A stretch of DNA of 64,000 nucleotides, taken from NCBI GenBank assembly GCA_030544235.1, contig CM060466.1, forward strand, positions 6,873,592 to 6,937,591, written 5' to 3'. Source of the stretch: Lepturacanthus savala (taxonomy: Eukaryota > Chordata > Actinopteri > Scombriformes > Trichiuridae). The translations under genes were made by a program, and so were the position numbers. This document shows, one piece after another, positions 1 to 12,900 of the stretch. Every line of letters begins with the position of its first letter. Position 1 is the stretch's first letter. A model generated the notes under the pieces. That model was not told the origin of the DNA and did no database searches. It was given only the letters and a program-made list of their open reading frames with translations.

Positions 1-1889
1 GTGAAGGAGACGCAGTGTCACGAGTCCTGTGACCGGCTGAGTGAGGCCTGAGAGGAGGGAGCTGCCTTAATCCGTCAAAAAGTCTCTTTAACCACAGAGT
101 CTCCAAGTGTGAGTCCGAGGAAAATGATCCTACGTTACCAAGCTCACGCTGAACTCGGAAACCGGGGTCGATACTAAACCTTAAACTCAATGAGCGCTGT
201 CGCTGTCTCTCTAGTGAAAGGAGATTTTACAAGTCCAAAATTCTAGCTTTCTAGGAATAAACGGTACAACATCTAAAGCAGTTTAAAATTGGGAAATTTT
301 CTCAAACGATAGTGTAATAGCTGTTTTTCCATACAGATGTGCAGGCCTGTTTTGACCTGCTTTGACTTGCATGTGCCGATGCAGTTGCGTTTTCATTTGT
401 GTTTCAGTTTCTGCTTTAAGGCCTGTCTTAACTCTAGTCCTAATCCTGCTCCCACCAGTATTAAAGCTACTGCTATTGTCCTGGTGGACAACTATAAACT
501 AGACCTCATAGTGGTCATTTTATTAAAGAAATCATGTTCTGAATCACAATGTCCCTGCCACTACAAAAAAAGTCTTTATTTTCTGAGGAAAATGAGCTGT
601 TTTAATGTTTAAACAGATAATGACTTTATTTTATAGACGTTTTATTGGCTCTGTTTTAACATTTTGTATTATTGCATGGTTGGAATTTAACTGTTGTGTA
701 TAACAATAGCCTTATTAATGTGGCCAGTACGATTTCTGGGAGGAGGCAAGTCCCTCAAGCCCCGTTTACTAATGCACTGCAATCCCACCATGGATTTCTT
801 TCCACTTGTTGCTTGAAAAACAAAAAGTCAGGGTGAAAAAATAGATGAATTTCATTGAAGTCACCACAGCCTTATTAGGGCGCTTTCACACCATTTGTAT
901 TGAGCACGTATTCCCTCGTTTGGACCCAAGTTCACGTTCTCACCAGAGGAACGGCGCCAAAGTTAGTGTCATTTGGTGCATAGTCAAATGGAACGACACC
1001 ACCTCTTTTTAGAGCTTTGTGTTCACTTGAATTCGTGCACTCGAGTATGACTGATGCTTTCACAGCAATGAACTGAAATCGTGACTTAAATTGCTAAAAA
1101 TAAATTCACTTGCGTGAGCTTGAACCAGCTGAATGCAACGCTGCACTTTTTTTATTTTAATTGATAGCTTTTAATTCACCAGGATCTTTACAATGTCTGC
1201 ATAAAACGATGCGATGATAAAATGTTTCATAATAAGTCAATTTAACCCTCAAAATTTATAGGATTTACCTTTAAAAAAAACATAAAAAGTCCATATAAAG
1301 ACGCACATGAATCACATAATTGAATGTGTTAAGGCTCAACCTTAGTCACAATGTTAGAGATATCAAAGTAAGTCCAGGTGGATCTCTAACATTCTCATGA
1401 GAAGTAACACTGCAGACTAATGGACAGAAGGAGGAGGAGATGTTCAGTAGGACTGTGGCAGAAACAATAAGAGGTCTCCTCTCAAATCTAGAATATGGCT
1501 GGACCATGCGACTATTCTAGAGAGTAATGGATACAACAAGTGAGAAATTGGTCGGCCGACCAATGGTGTCATCACTCAGTCCACCAATGAAGTTGCACCC
1601 GTCGGTGAGTCAGTAAGGGACAGTAAATCAGGGACAGATTCCGTGTTTATAGGGCTGGTCCCGCTCTGGCGGTCCAGCAAAAAAATGGTGGGAATCCATT
1701 TCTGGGAAGTGTGGTTGCAGGAAGGAGTGGCCAAGTTGAGAAAAACAGAGCTGGAGAAGAATGGTCTCTATCGAGTAGTGAGAAGAAACAAAAGTCTTTA
1801 TCTTCTGCTGAATCATGAAACCTAAAAAAAAAATAAAATAAATAAAAAACAAACAACAGAGAGGGCGTTTTTTTTTTTTTCCTGTCCAG
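1..1889. other. Gene-poor stretch downstream of r3hcc1l
   Basis: No coding exon is supported here. The part next to 1890 is presumably the 3' untranslated region of r3hcc1l, which is read on the minus strand. Around 885-1060 lies a sequence beginning GGGCGCTTTCACACC that resembles a dispersed fish repeat family with similar ends; this is recognition by eye only. The rest is AT-rich with no clear structure. Confidence 0.5.
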
Positions 1890-4806
1890 TCACTTCCCCT
1901 CCCAGGCATCTTCCTTCTGTTTGACTGCCAAGCGTTTTTGGTCTGAAAGATAAATCACAGACACGGACAGGTCGTCATTTTCAATCAGCGCGAGCCCTCG
2001 ACTTAAACACTTTCGTGACTTGTTGCTCTAAATTTGTAGCCCCGTCTGCGACATGCAGGAATCTGAGGAGCTGAGACGGCCGGAGCTGGCAGCTGCTGCT
2101 GCGGATACGGCCGACGTGGCAGCCGGTCCAAGGACACAGTGTTCAGCACATGATGCACTGCTGCGCTGACATTTACCCTGTGTGTCGTGATCCTAAATAA
2201 CGAGTACAGCAGTGCATCCATGCTAAGAACAAAGGAGCTTTTTTTAAACGCTGCCATACTCAAGGCTCTGACTTCCTGACTGTCTGTTCAGTGGACAGCC
2301 ATTTGTGGTTTTCTGTCCCTGTATACTTAAGCTCCCTCTGAAGGGGAAACGGCTGCTGCTGTGCTGATTATAGAGTCGTTAGGATCCGCACAGCGATGGA
2401 CGGGGCAGGCTGCAGCTGCTTTGTATGGGAACGGCTCCCACTTGTGGTGAAACACGTGTGATGCAGCCTACCTCTTGCTTCCTGAAGTTTCTTCCTCTCT
2501 GCCTCGCGCTGCTCCTTCGTCATGTTGCTCTTCACGCCGAGGGCGCCCATCACAAGCTTGCGAGCCAGCGACGCACTGGTCTGAGGTCTCTCCTTCGCGG
2601 GCAGGAGGTAGTCTTTGGACGGCGGGGTGGATTAAGAGAAGATTCATCCTTTACACATCGGTTAAACAAACTGACAGAAGCAGGAAGACAGTGGACTGGG
2701 TTTGTACCTGAGCAGCTACGGGCTTTGGCCTTTGTGGCGGAGGAGGATTTGGAGAGTGGTCGCAACTTCATGAGCAGATGTTTGGATCGCAGAGCTTCAC
2801 GGGCTGAAAAGGGAAATGGCAACAACTTGTGACATCATATACTCCAATAATAGTAAAACATAGGTTTAATCTTAAAAATAGAGTATTCCTTTACAAAACA
2901 AGAATATAGACTCATACAAATGTAATCTAGAGCTGCAACTAACTATTTTGATAGTCAATTAATATATCAGTTATTCACATTCATGAAATGGTGTAAAAAT
3001 GTTGATCACTGTTTCCCAAAGCTGAAAATTCAACCTAAAATGTATTTTTTGTCCAGACCAACAGTTTACAACTCAAATATCACCAGTTTACTGTTATAGA
3101 AGATTAAAGAAACCAGAAAACAATCAGATTTGAGTAGCTAGAACCAGAGAATTTGGACATTTTTGCCAATAACGGTGCATAGCCAGTTCGCAGGAATACC
3201 ACAACTCAGCTTCTGATACCTATAGTCTATGATACCGATGTACAAAAGCATCTTTGATTTAAAAACAGCAGTGTTTGATGACCTGGGGATGAGAACAGGT
3301 TGTTATTTCACTGATATGTGCTTTAGTCATTCCTCAGCCTGTTTGACTGAGACACACACACACAGAGAAGAGAACAAATCCTGCATATTCTAACTTTAAC
3401 AATACTGAGTTTCTCAGTCAGATTTGGTTGGTAATTGATCCTCCTTATAAAATGGTAGCCCGTGGAAGCAGCATTTCAACTAACCTGCCATGGGGCTTGA
3501 GAACAGACCCAAAGCATGTCTGTCATCAATCCACTGAATGTCAAATCCTCTCTGTCTGAAAACATGAGTCACACGAAAGCAGAAAAGAAAAGGTTACTCA
3601 AAGCCAGCAGGTCGATAAAACTGGTACTTCAAACTGAGAGGTCAAGTTTAAAGATGTTTCCACATCTTGAATCATGTATTCTGTAAGTCAGAAGGTAAAA
3701 TAAAGAGTGGACACAAATCCTGAAATATAATGATGAATTTTAACTATTTTGAGGTTTTAAAAATATAGATTTTTAAAAAATTGTACATACTGGTAGCACT
3801 GGAATAGCTTGAGAAGATCCCCGGTCTTAAACTCTGCAGGAAAATCGTAGATCTCTACAATGTGAGAGAGTTCATCCTCTGTGAGGTCGATGTCATCCTC
3901 CTCCTCATCTCGGTCCATGTTATAGTAGTCGAACCTGGGTTCCTGGATGGACTCCTTTTTTCTACCTTCCTTCAGAGCCAGCTGGAAGTGCGAGGAAGGA
4001 GTGTGATCAAATGACTGCCCACTGAATTAAGAAATTAAACAAGGAGGAAACCAAAGACTGCTTGTTCTGGCCTAGAGTCACAACCAGCAGATATTCAGTT
4101 TAATGTCATTAAAGCTGGAACAGAAGAACTGACTAAACGTTGCAGCTGTAAAATACACACTAGCAGCCCCCCATAGAAGTTAAATCAGCATCTCCATACA
4201 TAGTTTCAATGAAGACTGAACATTCTGACCTTCAACCAGGAATAGTTACATGGTGGTAAAACTTCATTAGTGAGAACATCTGCTTTTTTTGCTCGATCTT
4301 CCAAACCTACTGCAGTCTCTCACCTCTTCAAGCAGGTGTGGATCGAGACAATCCCCATCATCGTTGAACAATGTGTCCCAGCTCTCATCCTGTCCATTCT
4401 CTTCAGGAGAGGACGCCGCCTCCAGCCGTGAGGTGGCCTCTGCCTCCACACTGGTTGACTCCGGCTGCCCATTAGTCTCTGTCCCTTCATCCTTTCCCTG
4501 CTCTTTCTTCACATCTCCATTGGCTTCACCATTCTGTGCCTCACCCCCAGCTTCTCCTCCAACAGGCGCAGCCTTCCCCGCTGCTCCCGCCTTGTCCTTC
4601 TTATTCTTGGCGTTCTTCCGGGCTTTGTCTGTGTAGCGAGGCCTGGGTCTCGGTTTAACTTCTCCCTGATTTTGAGCTTTGTCTTTGGAGGCTGGAAGCC
4701 GTTGTTTGGGCGTGTACAGAGCCTGACTCTGCCTCTTTGGCTGAGAGGAAGGTGTGGGTGAAGGTTCGGCAGTAGCACAGTTTTCCTTTGGCTGTTCTGA
4801 CTCCAT
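1890..4806 (-). CDS. r3hcc1l: R3H domain and coiled-coil containing 1-like protein (R3HCC1L)
   Basis: Six coding exons on the minus strand join in frame to 344 residues: 4806-4324, 3981-3791, 3555-3485, 2803-2708, 2612-2472 and 1942-1890, each with GT and AG borders. Residues 1-161 are low complexity, rich in Lys/Arg then Glu/Ser, and end in the family signature ESWDTLFNDDGDCLDPHLLE. An acidic stretch (about 186-196) precedes an RRM-like fold (about 203-275, from IVEIYDFPAEFKTGDLL through DIQWIDDRHALGLFSSP). The C-terminus is a basic coiled coil ending KRLAVKQKEDAWEGK. This order matches R3HCC1L as I know it, although the human protein is much longer; the long N-terminal region is short here. 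Function is poorly known, and I see no R3H motif. A noncoding first exon probably ends at the GTAAGC donor near 5779. The identity is secure, the function is not. Confidence 0.93.
2928..3170. mobile_element. hAT-like MITE family D fragment (r3hcc1l intron)
   Basis: TAGAGCTGCAACTAACTATTT and CCAGAGAATTTGGACATTTT are shared with the other family D copies. It lies between r3hcc1l exons 2708-2803 and 3485-3555. The right end is eroded. Confidence 0.5.
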
Positions 4807-4912
4807 TATTAAGAAGTATTACCAAAACATCTGAATCAACAGGGAAAGGAAACAGCAGAAGAGACAAAGCAATAGAAACAATGTAAATACATCACTTCTC
4901 TGTGCTAGTTGT

Positions 4913-5345
4913 ATCATGTAAACAGTGGTGAAAGAAGTATTTACTAAGTAAAAGTAAAATATATATTGAACATCAGCGTATGTACTTAAAAGTATTAAAG
5001 TAAGAGTAGTTCTTCTAGTATCTTTTTGACATATATAAACGGTTTACAGTTTGTTGTGTGAACTACTTCATAGAGCTAGTTCAGTCCAGACCCCAGACCA
5101 AGGAATCTTAAGATAAATCTGATTCATAGGACAGGCAAGAAAAAGGTTTAACAATGTGTTGTATTTGTACATCGTGTTATATTTTCCGATGTGTCAAATC
5201 CTCATCTGAAAAGTTACTAAAGCTGTCAGATAGGAGTAGAAAGTACAATATTCCCCTCTGAAATTAAGTGAAAGCATGAAGTAGCATCAAATGGAAATGC
5301 CCCAACATTTTACTGCAATTGAGCAAATTTTCACCACTACCTGCA
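4913..5345. repeat. hAT-like terminal-inverted repeat element in r3hcc1l 5' intron
   Basis: The stretch starts near AGTGGTGAAAGAAGTA (4924) and ends with the inverted counterpart TTCACCACTAC (about 5331). It contains repeated AAGTAAAAGTA motifs, typical of a common fish non-autonomous element. A related stretch lies at about 44990-45120. The class assignment is from memory of such ends. Confidence 0.5.
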
Positions 5346-5814
5346 TTAATGTTCCTAATATTCCTTGTGTCTATTTGGGTCTATTTGTGTATTGCTGTTG
5401 TAAGTACACAGTGCTCTAATGTTTTTAAAAACAAACATATTTGGTCAATAAATATGCTTCTGATAATTAAATAACTATTTATTAAATGTGAATATATTTA
5501 TAAAGAAGTCTTGAATAAGTTTAATAAAAGTATGATTCAAATACCATAAACTAGACTATTCCTCCGGGAGTCTAAAAATTAAACAAGGTGCACTTTACGT
5601 TAGCATAATGCGGCTAACGTTAGCTTCCTCACGCTCAGGTTGAATTATCATTTAAGGACACAATCAAGAATTTACAGCCACAAGAAACCATTGTCCAATA
5701 TTAAAATGTAATGGTTTTCATTTATTTTCACTATGGCTATTATGAACCACACGTATATAGGATGAATATCGTGCTTACCCGTGTCTGTTTCGCAGATTTT
5801 GTTTACTACTACGA

Positions 5815-5823
5815 CGCATGCGC
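5815..5823. promoter_or_regulatory. NRF1-like site
   Basis: CGCATGCGC is nine of the ten bases of the palindromic NRF1 consensus GCGCATGCGC. It lies inside or next to the candidate first exon of r3hcc1l, a usual position for NRF1 sites. Confidence 0.55.
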
Positions 5824-5835
5824 CGGGCGGAAGCA

Positions 5836-5852
5836 AAGGATTCTGGGAGTTG
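5836..5852 (-). promoter_or_regulatory. ZNF143/Staf-like site
   Basis: Read on the minus strand the sequence is AACTCCCAGAATCCTTT, close to the core ACTCCCAGAATGC of the ZNF143 site common in promoters. It lies about 15 bp from the NRF1-like site. The flanking part of the long motif is not fully conserved. Confidence 0.5.
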
Positions 5853-6926
5853 CTGTTATTATATTGCTCTGCAGCAGAATCTATGTAGGTCGACGACGAG
5901 TTTCTTTTGGCGTCGAATTGTTTTTTCAGCAGAATACGCACACTCTTTATAGTTCAGAATTTCTATTTCTACATTAATTAGTAATCTACCGTCGCCTGGA
6001 CGTGTTATTTATGCGTTATTGCGCTATTGTGTTTACCTAGCAGCGCCCACAAATACGCCAACTTCCGCATCTCACTTACGCTCACAGAAATGCACGGCAG
6101 CCATTGGTCAATATTCGAGTTATTCAAATCAGGTCGTCGCTGATTGGCCAGCTGCTCTCGCATGCTGTTTCTGCAGCTAAAACGGGTTATTTGCATCTTC
6201 ACACACAGACAGTGTCAGGTAAGACAGTATTTAGTCTCCGAATGAATTAAATTATCCCATCTGACTGTCACTGCTCAGGAAAAGGCAGATAATTTATTCT
6301 GTATTAACGGAGCTTTAATTAGGATGAACATCAATGACTTTATTATCATGCATGATTTCTAATAATCAAGATATGTCACAATTATATGCTCATATTTACT
6401 ATGCAAAAGATGCAAAAATATACATTTCAGGATGGTATTTATCTATCTTCGATCTTTTTCTCTTTTATTCAATCCTTTTTTTTAAGGTGAGGGATTATTC
6501 TATCCACATAATGGTGTTCACTTGTGAATTACACAGTTTTTTTTATCATCTTCAGGCCCAGATGCTGTTATATATTGTAGATGATCTTTCTTGTAATATA
6601 TCCATTATTGCATTATCAAGATGACATAATCGTGTGTTGTGTAGTATGGCATAAAATGCAACAATAGACTGACTGCATATTGAATAACAGCGTTATGATA
6701 CTGCTTAAATTACACTTTTTCAATATCATCTCTTCTGTTTTGTAAATTGAAGGTTAAGTAGTCATGTAAGTATGTATAATGCATTTCTTTACATAAAATG
6801 TTATTTATATGTTTATTTTTACTGGGATCAAATTGCGCTGGACATGGCCCATGAACTAAATAGAGTTTGACAACCCTGCCCTAAAGTGAAGCGTTTAACA
6901 CAGTCCTGTCCTGCCAGGTTCCAGCC

Positions 6927-9900
6927 ATGTGGGGTCCAGCTCTGTTGCTCCTGCTGGTCAGACTCTGGCCTCAGTCCCGCGCTCAGAGCTCCGACCCCAT
7001 GCTTCAGGTCGTGACTCAGGCGATGCTTCCTCCTGACGGCCTGCACAACCCAACACAGCTCAATTATGGGATGGCAGTAACTGACGTGGATGGTGACGGC
7101 GACCTGGAAGTGGTGGTGGCAGGGTGAGTGTGTGTTAGCACGCATCTCTTTAGCTTTGTCTTAATTACGGTCGTAAAGGAGCGGAAAATTCATTATAATT
7201 CATCATCTGACTCTGTTACAGCAGATTTAATTTCCCCTGGAGTGAAACTCTTGTTTGCGGAAATGTTTTGAGCCTTGAGGAAATTTTGGGCACTTTTCAA
7301 CATGTCGCTGCATTTTTTTGTAGCATTGTTCATGTATGTATTTCCACAATATTCATACATATACAAAGACTTTCCTTCAACATTAGCTCATGAGGAAATA
7401 CTTCCACACATCAGGTGGTTAATGTGTAATTTTTCTGTGGAATAAAATAAGCAGAAAACTTGTAAAAACTAATGCAGGCTAAACAACTGGAATGGTCCCC
7501 AAAATACTGGACAATTGATGTATAAAGGTCAATGAAATGTAAAGGAGCCTAACTTACCCGCAAGCTAGCTACTCTATGAATACATTTTAATATGTGCAAT
7601 ACCATTATAGATCATATACACTACCGTTCAAAAATTTGGGGTCAAGAATTGGGGTTAGAAATGCTCTGTTTTTTTCAATGAAGATCACTTAAGACAGAAA
7701 TACACTCTATACATCACTAATGTGGTAAATGACTATTCTAGCTGCAAATGTCTGGTTTTTGGTGCATCAATATCTACATAGGTGTATAGAGGCCCATTTC
7801 CAGCAACTATCAGTCCAGTGTTCTAATGGAACAATGTGTTTGCTAATAGCATCAGAAGGTTAATTGATGATTAGTAAACCCTTGATGCTAACATGTTAGC
7901 ACAGCTGAAAACAGATTAGCTGCTTAGAGAAGCGAGAAAACTGACCTTCCTTTGATGGAAAGCAAAGTTTGAAATATTATAAAGTTTGAATATTATTTAA
8001 AATACATGCTACAATTATATTTTCTCCAACCATATTGTAAGAGCCAGTAAACTTTCCATATATTTCAATTAAATCCCATCGAAAGTTTCCAAATTTGACA
8101 ATTCCTGTAATTTTTCAACCCTAGTTTTTGCTCTTTTGTTGGAAGTTTTATGAAGATGTGCGATGAAATTGAGGCTGTGTGTCTCCTTCAGGTACGACGG
8201 GCCCAACCTGGTGTTGAAGTTCGACCGCTCTCAGAACAGACTGGTGAACATCGCCGTAGACGACAGCAGCTCTCCCTACTACGCCCTGAGGGACCGAGCA
8301 GGGAACGCCATCGGTGTTACAGCCTGCGACGTGGACGGAGACGGACGCGAGGAGATCTACTTCCTCAACACTAACAACGCCTACTCTGGTAAATCCTACA
8401 GTAAACGACACTAGGAGGTCATTTCAGGCAGATGAGAATGATTTTTTTTTTTTTTTTTTGCAGGTCGGGCAACTTACTCAGACAAACTGTTCAAGTTCCG
8501 TAACGGACGCTTCGAGGATCTGCTCAGCGATGAGCTCAATGTGCGTCGTGGCGTCGCGAATCACATGGCAGGACGATCTGTGGCGTGTGTGGACAGAAAG
8601 GTCAATGCAACCAGTTTGTTTCTTCACTCCATTTTTATTTTTTAAAGGAGGAGTTTCTGCACTAGTGATGGGAATTTTGACCCTTTTTAGTGCTCGGCTC
8701 ACTAAGAAGCTCCTTCTGCTCCCAAACATCTCTCCATTTTACCATTTATACCTTTTGTAATTCAGCCAAATTTAGCGCTTATATCATTTATTTTAATTGC
8801 ATTTACAGTTTTAAAATACCTTGTAACTCTTTAACTTGCTACACAAGGCAGATAAAGAATTCCTATAAAAACCCTATAAAAAAGTATAGAAATTTAAAAG
8901 GGCAGCTATTCACATTTATTTATTTTATTCAAACACACACACCTAACAAAACAAGTAAAGTATGGAACAAATAGAAATAAAATACACTAATCAAATATAT
9001 TGATTGGTGTATTTACATGATAAAATGCAGTGGTCTTTTATTTTTCCAGAGCTGGATGTGTTTTATTGTCTTCGCTGTAGCGTGAAAAACACGAGTTTGA
9101 TTTATTACCTCTGTGTTATTGACGTTCCTGATGAAAAGAGATGTGATTGGTCCAATTATACATGAATCCATATTTAAACAGCGCTCTCCTTCCTCCCTGT
9201 CAGAGCTACATGATGAAGGTCTGAGAACTGAAACGATTTTCCTTTTCCGTCTGAAGTGATTGACATTTCTGTACCGAACTCTTCTGCCTGTTTCCCTGCA
9301 GGGAAACGGCCGCTACTCGGTCTATGTGGCCAACTACGCCAGCGGCGACATCGGCCCCCACGCTCTCTTAGAAATGGACGAGGCGGCCAGCGACTTGACC
9401 AAAGGCATCATCGCTCTGTCTGACGCGGCTGCCGAGGCCGGAGTCAACAAGTACACGGGTCAGTCTGGGGGAAATAAAGTGTGCACTGTTTGTTTTTTTC
9501 ATATATAACTGAACTGGCTGCTGAGTTCAGAGTTTTTTTGCCGTGCAGGTGGTCGCGGCGTGGTGGTCGGACCCATCCTCAGCCACAGGAAGTCGGATGT
9601 GTTTTGTGACAACGAGAACGGACCCAACTTCCTGTTCAAGAACAACGGAGATGGGACTTTTGTTGATGTGGCCAGACAAGCAGGTGAGAGTAAAACAGGA
9701 AAGTAGAAGCTGAAAGGAAGTAGAGTCAAGCAGTAGTGGAAGTTCTACTTGTATTTTATTTTTGAACAATACTTTTATTTATTAGACTATATCTAATTTG
9801 CTAGCATTCTCATACAATATCTACCTTTAAAATATAATATTACCCTCAAATACATTTATTATTAGGGCGACACGGTGCTGCAGGGGTTAGCGCTGTTGCC

Positions 9901-12900
9901 TCACAGCAAGAAGGTCGCAGGTTCAAGACCTCCTTGGTCCTGGGTCTGGGACCTTTCTGTGTGGAGTTTGCATGTTCTCCCCGTGTCTGTGTGGGTTTTC
10001 ACCAGGTACTCCGGCTTCCTCCCACAGTCCAAAAACATGCTGAGGTTAATTGGCAACTCTAAATTGCCCGTAGGTATGAGTGTGTGAGTGAATGGTGTGT
10101 GTGCCCCACGATTGGCTGGCGACCATCTGGGGTGTATCCCTGCCTCTCGCCGTAACGTGCTGGGATAGGCTCCAGCAGACCATGTGACCCTAATGAGGAA
10201 TAAGCAGGTATAGAAAATGACTGACTGACATTTATTATTATTCAGTATTAATAATCTAATGATGTCATGTAGTAATATTTTAGACAGAGGAGCAAACCAT
10301 TCATTTTACTTTAATACTAATATTACATTGGGCGACACGGTGGTGCAGGGGTTAGTGCTGTTGCCTCACGAGAAGGTCACAGGTTCAAGACCTCCTTGGT
10401 CCTGGGTCTGGGACCTTTCTGTGTGGAGTTTGCATGTTCTCCCCGTGTCTGCGTGGGTTTTCACCAGGTACTCCGGCTTCCTCCCACAGTCCAAAAACAT
10501 GCTGAGGTTAATTGGAGACTCTAAATTGTGAGTGTGTGAGTGAATGGTGACCATCTGGGGTGTATCCCTGCCTCTCACCGTAACGCGCTGGGATTGGCTC
10601 CAGCAGACCATGTGACCCTAATGAGGAATAAGCAGGTACAATATATAGTGTTTTTCCAGCTCTAACACTGTTTTACTCTGTAAAGGTGTGGGGGACAGAT
10701 ACCAGCACGGCAGAGGAGTAGCACTGGCTGACTTTAACGGCGATGGACTGACAGACATCGTCTACGGCAACTGGAACGGCCCTCATAGACTGTTCCTGCA
10801 GGGCAGCGACTCCAAATTCCGGGTAAGGGAAGAGAACGGAAAAGAATAAAGAGTTGGCAGAGGAAACTTAAAAATGTTAAGCCACAGTACGCGTTCTCCT
10901 GCGCAGAATATCGCCACTGGAGGATTTGCCGCCCCCTCCCCCGTCCGCACCGTCATCGCTGCGGATTTCGATAACGACAAGGAGCTGGAGGTGTTTTTTA
11001 ACAACATCGCCTACAGAGGCCCCGCCCCCAACAGGCTGTTCAGGTAAGACCTCAGTTATTATTATTATATCGACTCCAAAGTCCTGCATTCAAGAAATAA
11101 CTGTCAGCAGATTCATCAGTTTCATTAACAGCTATTTTTAGAGTCTCGTGTGTTGTTTTTTTTTCTGCAGGGTGTCAAGGAGAGCTGACGCAGACCCTCT
11201 GATCCAGGAGCTTAATGTGGGAGATGCTGCAGAACCACAAGGGAGAGGAACAGGTCACGTATCTCTGAACGCAGATAAGACAACCAGTGTTGGACAAGTT
11301 ACTGTCAGTTCAAAGTAATTCATTATATTAGAATATAACTATATTTAAAATGGAAGGCATTGCACTACTATTGCATTACTTTTAAAGTAACTCATCAAAA
11401 TAACTGGAAATATGGATTCATGAATCTAAATATAGCTCACCTTGGTCATTATTGCTGCTAGTCACAACAGGGATCTTACTGACAAGTTTACAACAAGTCT
11501 CCTAACCTCTTCATGCTGAAGAATCTCAGAGCAGGAGAACATTAATTTTGTCTGTTTTGTGGTTTTATCTCCACTCTCCTGCTCCTCTTGCTTTCTTGCT
11601 AACTTCATGTTACTATATCACCTCTGTAAATGTTAAATTACTGCTGCTGTTTCAGGAAGTGGACAGTTCTTTAGTGCATTTGACTACGATGTTCTATAAA
11701 TCCTTATGTTATTATGCTATCCAACGTTTTCTTTCTGATGAGACAAAATGAAAAAGAAGTGAAGGATTTTTACACAGACATCTCACTGCTGTTAATCTTG
11801 TGGTGATTTTATTGAATTTGTATGAAGAAAAATCAAATAATAACCAGTTCAATCCAGGTTAGAAATGTAATGCATGATGTAATGCATGTTTCTATTATTA
11901 AAATTAAATATGATCTATTTTTCTTCTGTAATGCCTTACATTACTGCATTATAACAAAAAGCAATGCATCACCTTTGTAACGCGTTGCTCCCAACGCTGC
12001 AGACAACACATTTTGTTCAGTTACATCCTCAAAATGCTGTAACCTGAACTTGAATATGCTGGTGTTCAGCTACCTCTTGTGTTTGGATGAGATTTGCAGT
12101 GACACAGCTGTCCACAGTGGGGTTTTTATTATGTAGGTCAGTGCTCTGAAAGCTTCTCTGGCTTTGGACAGGTGGCACCGTGACGGACCTGGACGGGGAC
12201 GGGCAGCTGGACCTGCTGCTGGCCCACGGAGAGAGCGCCCAGCAGCCCATCTCCGTCTTCAAGGTCACGCAGGTGCGTGTGCGCACACGTGTTCTCCGCT
12301 CGCGCGTTTCTGTCTGTCCGTGATAAGCCGCAACCTCTATCCCGTCATCCCCGCTTCCAGGGCTCGTCCAATAACTGGCTGCGGGTCATCCCCCGCACTC
12401 AGTTTGGCTCTTTTGCCCGAGGCGCCAAAGTAACAGCGTTCACCAATCAGAGCGGAGCTCAGACACGCATCATCGACGGAGGCTCGGGGTATCTGTGTGA
12501 GATGGAGCCGGTCGCCCACTTTGGTTTAGGTGAATTACACCCACACTTGAATTTCATAGACACTGATAGAAAACGCATGTCTCAAATAAAAAGGCAGTAT
12601 ATGTTGCCTTTATTAAACTCAACATACACAAGCTTATAAGGCTGATTTAAAGGAGCAGTTCAATATATGTGGTAGGTCATTTCAGATATGGGATATTTTC
12701 AAAATACCAGTCACAACCTGATATGATCAGACTGAATCAAATCAAGGACTGGAAACATACACAGAATTATGACACGACAGGAAACTGTGCACAGAAAAAA
12801 GACAAACAGATAAAAAAACAATAATAAAATCAAATCAATAAATAAAATATATGATGCAGTCTAAAAAACAGAGGCAGAGGCAGGTTGCTGTATTTTGTAA

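Larger units (their letters stand above)
5775..6218. promoter_or_regulatory. Divergent promoter between r3hcc1l and crtac1
   Basis: The two genes point away from each other, and their candidate noncoding first exons are separated by only a few hundred bases. On the minus strand the exon ending CACGG is followed by a GTAAGC donor (about 5774-5779). On the plus strand an exon ends at 6218 with CAG followed by GTAAGA. Between them are an NRF1-like palindrome, a ZNF143-like motif and two inverted CCAAT boxes (ATTGG near 6104 and 6142). This is typical of a shared, broadly active promoter. Transcription starts are not determined. Confidence 0.6.

Noticed and set aside
1..51. Short plus-strand open frame KETQCHESCDRLSEA ending TGA, possible last exon of an upstream gene
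   Set aside because: Only 16 codons at the window edge, no acceptor visible and no recognised similarity.
337..612. 91-codon plus-strand frame
   Set aside because: Low-complexity Leu/Phe/Ser composition in AT-rich DNA, no splice context and no similarity recognised.
9865..9935. tRNA gene
   Set aside because: The A and B boxes belong to a degenerate SINE head; no cloverleaf or anticodon arm can be drawn.
9875..10087. Repeated conserved reading frame (WSWVWDLSVWSLHVLPVS) here and at 10259, 13309, 16452, 20555 and 50190
   Set aside because: These are the same SINE read in one frame. Copies differ by frameshifts and start at arbitrary ATGs, so this is repeat sequence, not a gene family.
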